Virus record (IMG/VR): IMGVR_UViG_3300048834_001324
Location: 1-48,772 of that record
DNA length: 48,772 nucleotides
Source of the DNA: a virus
Reading direction: 5' to 3' (one strand)
Shown here: positions 7,519-14,741 of the stretch, piece by piece
How positions within the stretch are numbered: the first letter of the stretch is position 1
How the letters are laid out: each line of letters opens with the position of its first letter
Made by a program: the position numbers and the translations under genes
Notes under the pieces: generated by a model
What the model saw: only the letters and a program-made list of their open reading frames with translations
Database searches by the model: none
What the model was told of the DNA's origin: nothing

Positions 7519-8640
7519 ATGCTCAATCTCAATGTTTCCAAGTTTCTCACCAACTTAGACCATCGCGAAGTACTGCGCGTGGTCAACAGCGCCCGCCCCC
7601 CGTCTTCCTACCTCTTCGCAAAGTACCTCCCCGAGCGACAAGAGGTGGACTTCGACATTCAGTCCGCAACGATTCGCGTCGTGCCAACGATGGCCGGCGT
7701 TGTTGGTATGGACTCGCCCTACCCCGAAGGCGGCGCGATCCTGAGCAGCCGCGTGACTGGCGAAATCGCTAAAATGGCGATTCAGGTTTCGCTGAACGAA
7801 CGCGACAAGCGCAAGATGTATCAAATGTTGCTGCGTTTGGGTAATGGCGCGCAAAGCACGCAATACATGGTAACGACACTGCTCAATTTTGCCGATAAGG
7901 TGCTGGGGCAATCACAACTCGACCGGCGCGAATGGTTGCGTGGACGTGCGCTCATTGACCATAGTATTGACTGGACGTTTAACAGCAAGAACGTCAAGGT
8001 GGATTATGGCATTGATTCCAAATACCGCTTGACCGCACGTACTGGCAATGATGGCTACGGCGGCTCCGCCTCGAAGTTCTGGGCGGACATTACCTCTGCC
8101 AAAAAGCTTTTGAAATACCGCGTCGCGGCTATCATCGCTCACCCTGATACGTGGGAGATGGTGCGAGCCAACAGCGTCAACAAAGCGCGCGTCATCAACC
8201 TCAACGAAGAAACCGGCGACATGGAAATCGTGCGCGTTGTGGGCACGACCGAAACCAGCGACACCGATCCCACCTATCGCGTCAAGTGCATTGCCTACGG
8301 CCTGGAAGGCTCGGTTTATGACCCCGCTAATCCCGAAGCGGTCGTCAATGTGCCTTTCATTAACCCAGGTGAAATTGTGGTGATTGGACGCGGTGTCGCG
8401 CAAGGCTTCAATGTCGGCGCGGCGGCTGTGGACGAGGGCGCAACGCCAAACGAGGTTAAGCCTTTGGGGTATCACCACATCGCGCCGACCGATGAAGGCG
8501 GCTACGCTCTGGGCGACTGGGGGCGCATCTATACGCCCGACAATGCGCCGAACAAAATCATCGGCCAGTCGGTCAGTAACAATATGCCGGTATTGGAAGC
8601 CGACAATCAGGTCGTGCGCCTCAAAACCGACATGGTGTAA
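7519..8640 (+). CDS. Major capsid protein
   Basis: The 373-residue product is probably the shell protein, with an HK97-type fold resembling the gpE class of capsid proteins. Features include an N-terminal ARPPSSYLFAKYLPERQEVDFD, an early GVVGMDSPYPEGG loop, IAAIIAHPDTWEMVRAN-like sequence in the middle and a PTYRVKCIAYGLEGSVYDPANPE stretch. It starts at ATG 7519 after AAAGGAAAGCT, follows protease/scaffold and decoration genes and precedes connector genes. The exact capsid family is less certain than the role. Confidence 0.75.
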   Translation: MLNLNVSKFLTNLDHREVLRVVNSARPPSSYLFAKYLPERQEVDFDIQSATIRVVPTMAGVVGMDSPYPEGGAILSSRVTGEIAKMAIQVSLNERDKRKMYQMLLRLGNGAQSTQYMVTTLLNFADKVLGQSQLDRREWLRGRALIDHSIDWTFNSKNVKVDYGIDSKYRLTARTGNDGYGGSASKFWADITSAKKLLKYRVAAIIAHPDTWEMVRANSVNKARVINLNEETGDMEIVRVVGTTETSDTDPTYRVKCIAYGLEGSVYDPANPEAVVNVPFINPGEIVVIGRGVAQGFNVGAAAVDEGATPNEVKPLGYHHIAPTDEGGYALGDWGRIYTPDNAPNKIIGQSVSNNMPVLEADNQVVRLKTDMV

Positions 8641-8645
8641 TCTTT

Positions 8646-9038
8646 ATGGCAGCCACCTACGACGCCTCGTCTATATCCACCAACATCGTAAGCTACGCGC
8701 GAGCGCGGTTCCGCGATGTTGGTGGATTGTCGGGCACTGTTGTCGGCAAACCTTTGATGCTTGACGAGGAGTATCAAGGGTTTGTATCGAGATTGGGTAA
8801 CGCCGAAGGCTTGGCTCAGGCCGCCGAAGCGTTAGCGGCAGGCTTTGCTCAAAAGGTTCAGCAATTCTCGGAATCAGGCGGCGTGGATGTGGTGTGGCCA
8901 CGTCGCGCTGAGTTCTACTTGGAATTGGCGCGCAACATCCGTCTTTACGGCGTGGACATGACCAATGGCGCACTGGTGGGGGCTTATGCACCCACGACAC
9001 CCATCATCGAGACCGATGAACGTTTGATGTTACTTTAG
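8646..9038 (+). CDS. Putative head-tail connector
   Basis: This 130-residue, mostly helical protein lies five bases downstream of the capsid stop codon and has no clear ribosome binding site, so its translation may be coupled. It has FVSRLGNAEGLAQAAEALAAGF and a tail ending in TDERLMLL. Position right after the capsid gene suggests an adaptor bound to the portal. No motif confirms this. Confidence 0.45.
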   Translation: MAATYDASSISTNIVSYARARFRDVGGLSGTVVGKPLMLDEEYQGFVSRLGNAEGLAQAAEALAAGFAQKVQQFSESGGVDVVWPRRAEFYLELARNIRLYGVDMTNGALVGAYAPTTPIIETDERLMLL

Positions 9039-9047
9039 GTTTGCTAA

Positions 9048-9671
9048 ATGGCTGATCTTCTGTCGCAAGATGAAATAGACGAAATCCGTGATGCCATTGC
9101 ACCGTCTACAGGCGATGAGCTGGTGTCTGTGATGGAAGTCTGGCGAATGCCGGAAGTGGCTACGCCGCCCTCGGGTGGTGCCGGTGTTAATAGCAGCGGC
9201 TTTGCAGTCGAAGAAAGTACGGATGTGACAAGGCCGGACTTAACGCGAGTGAAGGTTGCCGAATATCCGGCTCGTATTTCGCGCGCTGGCACCGGCAAAG
9301 AGGATGAGTTTGGGGGACAAGTCGTTTCTTTGAACCAGTACTCTTTGTTCTTTAACTGGGGAGACGCCCCAGATATCGAAGGCGGAGACCGCCTGTTAGA
9401 AAAGCGCGCTGTGTGGCAGGCGTCTCATGCCTACGCGCTGGGCGATGTGGTACAACCGACGGTGAGCAATGGCCGGTGCTACGTTGCCACAGACGACGGC
9501 ACAAGCGCCGGAACAGAAGCTGCGTGGCCATTAAACAAAGGCGACGTGGTGACTGACGGTGGCGTGGAATGGACTTGCACCGGAAGCCTGAAAACATATG
9601 AGGTCGTTGATTCAGGTACGGACACGACCTACAAAATAACGCGCAATGTGCGCGCCGAAGTCGTAGGGTGA
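9048..9671 (+). CDS. Putative head-tail stopper with inserted carbohydrate-binding-like domain
   Basis: The 207-residue protein has a beta-rich core (SLNQYSLFFNWGDAPDIEGGDRLL then TYEVVDSGTDTTYKITRNVRAEV) that looks like a head-closure/stopper protein. Between GGDRLL and TYEVV, where such proteins normally run on directly, it carries an insert of about 55 residues (about residues 123-177). The insert has the chitin-binding/CBM5-12-like pattern WQASHAYALGDVV, CYVATDDGTSAG and a DGGVEW end. Function is inferred from position among connector genes. The insert may be displayed at the neck and bind polysaccharide. Confidence 0.5.
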   Translation: MADLLSQDEIDEIRDAIAPSTGDELVSVMEVWRMPEVATPPSGGAGVNSSGFAVEESTDVTRPDLTRVKVAEYPARISRAGTGKEDEFGGQVVSLNQYSLFFNWGDAPDIEGGDRLLEKRAVWQASHAYALGDVVQPTVSNGRCYVATDDGTSAGTEAAWPLNKGDVVTDGGVEWTCTGSLKTYEVVDSGTDTTYKITRNVRAEVVG

Positions 9672-9678
9672 GAACGAA

Positions 9679-10215
9679 ATGCCGATTCGCTGCCAACTCG
9701 ACACTAAGGTTCAGCAGGTCAAGTCGAAGGTGCGCGCCGACGTGGAAGCACGCATGGTCATGGCCGCCGACGGCTTGCGCGCCCATGTCGCCGCCGAGTT
9801 AGACGGCGGATCGTTGCCGATCCACAGCGATACGACGGCGCTTGCCAAGTCGCTTTACGTGCAGTCCGAGACCGCGAGCGACTATGATAAAGCGCGCGGA
9901 CAAGCGAAAGTGGCGTATGTGACGAGCGCGTCGCGCTGGAGCCAAGCCGTGCGCGCCGAACTGGACGGGCGCGCCTATAGCCCCGAACACTTCGATGCGC
10001 GCTGTGCGCCCGAAGAGCCGCTCACGGCGGGGCAAGGCAGTATTAAAGCCGCCGTCGCGACCATGTTGATTTATGGACTGTGGTGGGAATATGGACACTC
10101 GAACCTTTTCACTAAGGCCGATGAACCCGCGCGTTATTGGTTTACGCCAACGGTTCATCGGTGGTGCGCCGCGTACTTGACGGGGTATTTTAGCGGCTTG
10201 CTGCAAGGCCGTTGA
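9679..10215 (+). CDS. Putative neck/tail completion protein (HK97 gp10-like)
   Basis: The 178-residue protein starts after AGGGTGAGAACGAA. A basic helical N-terminus (VQQVKSKVRADVEARMVM) is followed by the pattern YGLWWEYGHSN with an aromatic, proline-containing segment (ADEPARYWFTPTVHRW). The order, a WEYG-like motif then a later P-x-hydrophobic segment, is typical of HK97 gp10-like neck proteins. It lies between the stopper and the tail terminator candidate. Confidence 0.5.
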   Translation: MPIRCQLDTKVQQVKSKVRADVEARMVMAADGLRAHVAAELDGGSLPIHSDTTALAKSLYVQSETASDYDKARGQAKVAYVTSASRWSQAVRAELDGRAYSPEHFDARCAPEEPLTAGQGSIKAAVATMLIYGLWWEYGHSNLFTKADEPARYWFTPTVHRWCAAYLTGYFSGLLQGR

Positions 10216-10224
10216 GAATAAGGC

Positions 10225-10701
10225 ATGGCAGAGAGCGGACTTGATGCGGTGATAAAGAGTGTGCGCGCCTTTCTGGTGGCAGATGCCGCGCTTGCGTCAG
10301 TGGGCGTCGCCTATGGGCGCGCCGTGCGTGAAGAGGCGTTGCCTTATGTCGTTCTATCGGTTGCGCCTGTGGCCGCGAGTAAAGTGCTAACGGCAGCGGA
10401 TGCGATGCGGACGTATCGTGTGATGGTAAAGGTGTGTGCTGCCAACAAGGGCGGGCAAGGCGCGAATGAGATCGCCAAGCCGTTAGTGGATGCGGCTTAC
10501 ACGAGGTTCACGCGGATCGTGAGCGGCAAGACGCCGCAAGCACGATTGCAGGAGATATTGCAGCCGCTGGGGTTTGCGGCGATGGTGCCTTTGGAAGTCG
10601 GGGACATTACGCCTTACAGCGACACTGTAGGCGCAAACCGTGACATCGAGCGGTGGCATTTTGGCGCGCTGTATGACGTGAGAATTGCGCCGCTCTCTTG
10701 A
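10225..10701 (+). CDS. Putative tail terminator
   Basis: The 158-residue protein begins with helix LDAVIKSVRAFLVADAALASV and continues with alternating beta strands (PYVVLSVAPVAASKV, TYRVMVKVCA), the arrangement of tail terminator proteins that cap the tube at the head side. It is followed by the tube genes. The assignment rests on order and predicted fold pattern, not a diagnostic motif. Confidence 0.5.
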   Translation: MAESGLDAVIKSVRAFLVADAALASVGVAYGRAVREEALPYVVLSVAPVAASKVLTAADAMRTYRVMVKVCAANKGGQGANEIAKPLVDAAYTRFTRIVSGKTPQARLQEILQPLGFAAMVPLEVGDITPYSDTVGANRDIERWHFGALYDVRIAPLS

Positions 10702-10728
10702 CGAAAAAGAATTAAAGGAGTTATTGCG

Positions 10729-13029
10729 ATGCCTACAGATATTGGGATAGAATCAGCGATTTTTATAGACGGAACTGATGTTACGCGAATGCTCAACAAG
10801 GTCGGCGTCGGTGATAACCTTGACGCGATAGAGACCACGCGCTTTCGCAGCGTCAACCGCGCGAAGGAGTTCATCGCGGGACTTCGCAACTCCACAATTG
10901 CGCTCACCGGATACCATCCCGCAGACATGGGAACCGAAATCACCGAGCTTTTGCAGCAAGCGATGGGCAACAAGCGCACCGGTCAGGATATTTTGATTGG
11001 TGTGGGCGGTTTGGACGTGTCCAATGTCGCAATCGCCGCCAAGAGCCTCAAAACGTCCTATCGCGCCAATGTCGTCAGCGATGCGCTTTTGGCCGCCGAA
11101 GCCGAATTTCAGGTGACCAGCGCGTCGCCAGGAATCTCGCCGTGCGTAGTGCTTTACACGCCTCACGGCAGCGGCTCCTTTGATACCAACGAAGCTCAAA
11201 GCCTCGTCTTTACCGACTGCCCCGCGTCACTGAACCTTGTGGCCTACAACTCCACAGCGGACGCGACTTCGGCGGTGTTCTATGCTTCGGACACCAACGC
11301 GACAATCAAGGCACGGCTCGAAAGCATTTACACCGGCCAAACCATCACGGTTAGCGGCTCGCTCACGACCAGCACCGATAGCGACACTAACGAAACGCTT
11401 TACAGCGGCACGCTGACGCTATCGTTTGGCACGGCGGCGGATGTGGCGCAAGTCCAAATCAAATGCGGCGAGCAGCAAAAGCTTGTCGTGGCGAGTGGCG
11501 ATGATGGCAACTACACATGGAACGCAGGCGCGAACTTTGCGATGGGCGCGACCGAAAGCGACGTGCAGACGAATCAGCGCGCTTTGGCGGGGAGCTATGC
11601 CAATGTCGTGGTGAAGGGGCAGAGCAGCGCGCCGGTGAGCGGTAGCGATTCTATTGCGACTAAGAGCGCGGTGCTGCCATCGGGCAGATATGGCTCGTCG
11701 GCGGCGTATGCCAGTAACGGCAAAATTTACGTGTTTGGCGGTGGTGACAACTCAGGGACTCCTGTCAACATGATTTATGAGTACGATCCCGTCACGGATT
11801 CCATTACTACCAAAACTGCGACGTTACCGTCGGCGCGACTCGGCACATCTGCCGTGACGGGTAGTAATGGAAAAATCTACATCTTCGGCGGATACGAGTC
11901 TGGTGGCAGTCGCGTGGCGGCGATCACAGAGTACGATCCTACGACTGACGCCACGACTGTTAAAACTGGTGCCCTTGCGTCTTCCTGTTCCGTTGCGTCT
12001 GCCGCACTTGGAAGTAACGGAAAAATTTATGTGTTTGGCGGCGACACCTCGGGGTCACGAGATAAGATTAGTGAGTACGACCCCACGGCAGACGCACTTA
12101 CAGTCAAAAGTGCGACACTGCCTGCTGGTCGGAGCAATACATCGGCGGCACTCGCCAGTAATGGCAAAATCTACGTGTTTGGCGGTGGTGACAACTCAGG
12201 GAATCCTGTCAACATGATTTATGAGTACGATCCCGTCACGGATTCCATTACTACCAAAACTGCGACGTTACCGTCGGCGCGACTCGGCACATCTGCCGTG
12301 ACGGGTAGTAATGGAAAAATCTACATCTTCGGCGGTTATTTAAGTGGCGGCACGAAAACCGATGCTATTTTGGAGTACGATCCCGTTGCGGATTCAATCA
12401 CCACTAAAAGCACCGTGATGCCTGCTGTCCGCCAAGTTTTTGGTGCGGCTATCACCAGCGCGGGCAAGGCATACATTTTTGGCGGCGATGGTGCAAGCGT
12501 ATTGGACACCATTGTCGAGTACACCCTGCCCTCTGATGGTACCCCATCCTCTGCCACCTTCAACGCCTACTTCCCCTACAGCGTTGGCAACGTCGCCGAT
12601 CCCGCAACGACCGGCACCGGCGCGACCAGCAGCACGGTCAAAACCGGCGGCAGCGACGCGGGCAGCGTGGCAGCGGAAAGCACCACGACGGCGGGTTATA
12701 GCGGTGAAGCCGTGTACAATGTCATTACTGCGACCGGAAACGGCACATCAGTGAATGACACCGGCGGCGCGACGGCCACGACAAACGGCGCGGAGTTCAT
12801 CTTGCAGGCCGTCGGCACCGGCAGCGTGACGTGCAAAATCCAACACGCGCCGGACAGCTCGGGAAGCCCTGGAACATGGGCAGACCTCACGACATTCGAT
12901 GCTATTACCGGCACCGGCTCGACGCGCAAGTCCATAGCCTCTGGCACTTCGGTTAATCCGTGGTTGCGACTGGTAGTGACGGCGGTAACTGGCAAATACG
13001 CACTGGCCGCAGCCGTGACGCGCTTGTGA
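10729..13029 (+). CDS. Tail-tube-like protein carrying a six-bladed Kelch propeller
   Basis: The 766-residue product has four parts. Residues 1-145 (ESAIFIDGTDVTRMLNKVG, IETTRFRSVNRAKEFIAGL) resemble a tube protein and parallel the gene at 13085. Residues about 146-305 form a beta-rich Thr/Ser segment. Residues about 306-605 contain six repeats of 48-50 residues with the Kelch signature, SNGKIYVFGGG followed by IYEYDPVTDSI. Residues 606-766 form an Ala/Gly/Thr-rich domain like tail Ig modules (GAEFILQAVGTGSVTC). Blades 1-2 and 4-5 are nearly identical at the DNA level. The start follows AAAGGAG. The likely role is a decorated tube subunit displaying a propeller for host or surface binding. 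Confidence 0.7.
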   Translation: MPTDIGIESAIFIDGTDVTRMLNKVGVGDNLDAIETTRFRSVNRAKEFIAGLRNSTIALTGYHPADMGTEITELLQQAMGNKRTGQDILIGVGGLDVSNVAIAAKSLKTSYRANVVSDALLAAEAEFQVTSASPGISPCVVLYTPHGSGSFDTNEAQSLVFTDCPASLNLVAYNSTADATSAVFYASDTNATIKARLESIYTGQTITVSGSLTTSTDSDTNETLYSGTLTLSFGTAADVAQVQIKCGEQQKLVVASGDDGNYTWNAGANFAMGATESDVQTNQRALAGSYANVVVKGQSSAPVSGSDSIATKSAVLPSGRYGSSAAYASNGKIYVFGGGDNSGTPVNMIYEYDPVTDSITTKTATLPSARLGTSAVTGSNGKIYIFGGYESGGSRVAAITEYDPTTDATTVKTGALASSCSVASAALGSNGKIYVFGGDTSGSRDKISEYDPTADALTVKSATLPAGRSNTSAALASNGKIYVFGGGDNSGNPVNMIYEYDPVTDSITTKTATLPSARLGTSAVTGSNGKIYIFGGYLSGGTKTDAILEYDPVADSITTKSTVMPAVRQVFGAAITSAGKAYIFGGDGASVLDTIVEYTLPSDGTPSSATFNAYFPYSVGNVADPATTGTGATSSTVKTGGSDAGSVAAESTTTAGYSGEAVYNVITATGNGTSVNDTGGATATTNGAEFILQAVGTGSVTCKIQHAPDSSGSPGTWADLTTFDAITGTGSTRKSIASGTSVNPWLRLVVTAVTGKYALAAAVTRL
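11731..11891 (+). repeat. 161-bp direct repeat, copy 1 (Kelch blades 1-2)
   Basis: This segment recurs at 12175-12335 with a single mismatch that I can find (gggact versus gggaat). The offset is 444 bp, exactly 148 codons or three propeller blades. The other blades have diverged strongly, so this pair reflects recent duplication or gene conversion. Confidence 0.9.
12175..12335 (+). repeat. 161-bp direct repeat, copy 2 (Kelch blades 4-5)
   Basis: This is the second copy of the segment at 11731-11891, in frame and encoding the same residues except one Thr-to-Asn change (SGTPVN versus SGNPVN). Immediately after the repeat the blades differ (GYESGGSRVA versus GYLSGGTKTD). Confidence 0.9.
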
Positions 13030-13084
13030 TGATGGTTTTTAGAGAACGCCCCTTCTCCTGTAATACAATTTTGGAGTTAAGAAC

Positions 13085-13579
13085 ATGACACCACAGATCG
13101 GAGCCGGAACAATTATCAAGATTTGCACCGCATCCACGCCGATGAGCGCTATCTCGGGCGGCAGTGGCAGCGACAGCAACCTCGTTGACCGCAGCTCGGG
13201 GTTCAAGAGCTTTAACATCACCGATTCGCTGAACACGGTTGACGTGACCACGCTCACCATCGGAGCCGCCGAGAAATGGGCGCGGCGTTTCATCAGCGGC
13301 CTTGTGAACTGGCAGATCAGCGGCGACTACATTGATTCGCCAGTAGCGGCTGATTCACTTTGGAAAATCTTCGATGCTATCCGCAATGGCACGGCTCACA
13401 CCAAAGGACGCGGCCAAGTGGACTTCCAAATCCTGTTTGGTGGCGCAGTGTCCAATAACATCAAGATTGACGGCACGATGATTGTCACGGCGGCACCGTT
13501 TAACGTCGGCATCGAGGAAGTCTTTGGTGGTAACTTCTCCGCGCAGGTCAACGGCGCGATTACCATCGGTACTCAGTAA
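13085..13579 (+). CDS. Major tail tube protein
   Basis: The 164-residue protein starts after TTTGGAG. It shows a typical tube pattern: SGFKSFNITDSLNTVDVTTL, then KWARRFISGLVNWQISGDY and a C-terminal NVGIEEVFGGNFSAQVNGAI strand pair. The segment matches the N-terminal domain of the upstream Kelch protein (TTRFRSVNRAKEFIAGLRN), so the two are probably paralogues. It directly precedes the tail assembly chaperones, the expected location of the main tube subunit. Confidence 0.65.
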   Translation: MTPQIGAGTIIKICTASTPMSAISGGSGSDSNLVDRSSGFKSFNITDSLNTVDVTTLTIGAAEKWARRFISGLVNWQISGDYIDSPVAADSLWKIFDAIRNGTAHTKGRGQVDFQILFGGAVSNNIKIDGTMIVTAAPFNVGIEEVFGGNFSAQVNGAITIGTQ

Positions 13580-13737
13580 TAGCCGCGAAGGACGGCGCGA
13601 ACGCCCCGCCGCCGTCCGACTATTTTGCCTGACGATTGGTGCTTGTGGCCATTCTGTAAGTGCAGGCTTGCAGACACCGGCTTGCCGGTGCGGGGCGATG
13701 GACGCAAGCACCAATACTCAAACAAAAGGATAGCCCC
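13580..13737. other. Structured intergenic region with cloverleaf-like repeat
   Basis: After the tube gene, GGACGGCG/CGCCGTCC forms a hairpin followed by GACTATTTT, possibly a weak terminator. Next, ATTGGTGCTTG (13635-13645) pairs perfectly with CAAGCACCAAT (13705-13715). Inside lie TGCA-ggct-TGCA and CACCGG-cttg-CCGGTG hairpins, so the element is multi-branched like the one at 3451-3515. An AAAAGGA ribosome binding site for the next gene follows. Confidence 0.5.
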
Positions 13738-14418
13738 ATGTCTTCACTGCAAGAGATTCGTTCACTGACCGCTGTTATCAAGCTGCAACTCACCGATGAA
13801 GTTTCGCTCACCCTGCGCCCATTACTGGAGCGCGTATCGCCCAAAGACAAGGTGTGGGCTAAGCTCGAAAAAGCGGAGCAGGACGCCAAAACCGAAGGCC
13901 AGCGTTTATTGCAAGAGTTGGAGTCCGTCTTGCAGAACGTAGGCCAACTGGCCGTGCCCAACTCGGAGCGGCTGCAAGCGTTTCGCCAAACCATCGCTGA
14001 TAGCTTGGTGTCTCTGGGCGAACAGTTGGACACCGAAAATCCTGATGTTATCGAGCTTCGCCGTGGCGTAGTAGGCGCGTTGGCGGAACTGGAAAAGTTC
14101 ACCGGCGAGATATTGCCGAGCGAAGAGGAGCGCGCAGCAAAGGAGTCTGAGGCGCGCCTGAGAGCCGAAGAGTTGAGCAATCAGCTTTTGGCAGTCAATG
14201 CGAAGTTAGAAACCATTCGCAACGACAAGTTGGCGCACCTGCTCGACCATGCGGATGGGTGGGATTTGACCGATGATGACAAGCCGTTAAAGGTCACGCG
14301 CGCTAACATCGAAGCGTTGCCAATCGCGGGACTGCCACAACGGATGTATGACGAGTGTATTGACAAGGTTCAGAATTTTTTAGCGCCGAGGAGTACTGGG
14401 AGTTCGTCGCATGGATGA
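13738..14418 (+). CDS. Tail assembly chaperone, short form (gpG-like)
   Basis: The 226-residue protein starts at ATG 13738 after AAAAGGATAGCCCC. It is helical and acidic (LQEIRSLTAVIKLQL, LLERVSPKDKVWAKLEKAEQD, ELSNQLLAVNAKLETIRNDKL). In long-tailed phages two overlapping chaperone products lie between the tube and tape measure genes and coat the tape measure during assembly. A slippery heptamer near its 3' end allows a share of ribosomes to move into the next frame. Confidence 0.75.
   Translation: MSSLQEIRSLTAVIKLQLTDEVSLTLRPLLERVSPKDKVWAKLEKAEQDAKTEGQRLLQELESVLQNVGQLAVPNSERLQAFRQTIADSLVSLGEQLDTENPDVIELRRGVVGALAELEKFTGEILPSEEERAAKESEARLRAEELSNQLLAVNAKLETIRNDKLAHLLDHADGWDLTDDDKPLKVTRANIEALPIAGLPQRMYDECIDKVQNFLAPRSTGSSSHG
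14376..14382 (+). promoter_or_regulatory. Programmed -1 frameshift site T TTT TTA
   Basis: The codons AAT TTT TTA form a canonical X XXY YYZ heptamer in the zero frame. A -1 slip after TTA continues as AGC GCC GAG GAG TAC, giving SAEEYWEFVAWMIYEGELN without a stop into the downstream reading frame. The zero frame ends 36 bp later at TGA 14416. Lambda and many other tails use -1 slippage here to make gpG and gpGT. Confidence 0.85.
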
Positions 14419-14726
14419 TTTACGAGGGTGAACTAAACCCTGCGGTGTTTGGGCCAAAACTCCGCGCGAGAAACGAAAAGGCAAACGGGAATAAATTCAG
14501 CAATCCGGTTCAAGGCGCAAGTGATGTGTCGCTGATGAAGCGCGTTGCGGAGTATTGGTGCGGTGGTGACTGCGAGAAAGCGGAGCGTTTGCATTACGAG
14601 CGCCCCGCTTTGTTCTACCGAGTACTTACCATCGCGTGTGCGCAGTCCGAAGCGGAATCAAACCCTGAAAGACAGTCCTACGTAGAGGCGAAGGCCAAAG
14701 AGAAAGCGCGAAGAAATAGCAAGTAG
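14382..14726 (+). CDS. Tail assembly chaperone extension (T part of the G-T fusion)
   Basis: This reading frame is expressed by frameshifting at 14376-14382, giving a fusion of 215 + 114 = 329 residues. An ATG at 14415 (MIYEGELNP) could also start it but has no ribosome binding site, and the frame reads sensibly upstream of it (YWEFVAW). The extension is basic (GPKLRARNEKANGNKFSNP, EAKAKEKARRNSK), as expected for the part that binds the tube subunit or tape measure. The tape measure gene follows 15 bp later. Confidence 0.75.
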   Translation, partial: SAEEYWEFVAWMIYEGELNPAVFGPKLRARNEKANGNKFSNPVQGASDVSLMKRVAEYWCGGDCEKAERLHYERPALFYRVLTIACAQSEAESNPERQSYVEAKAKEKARRNSK

Positions 14727-14741
14727 CAAAAGGCGGTCATC

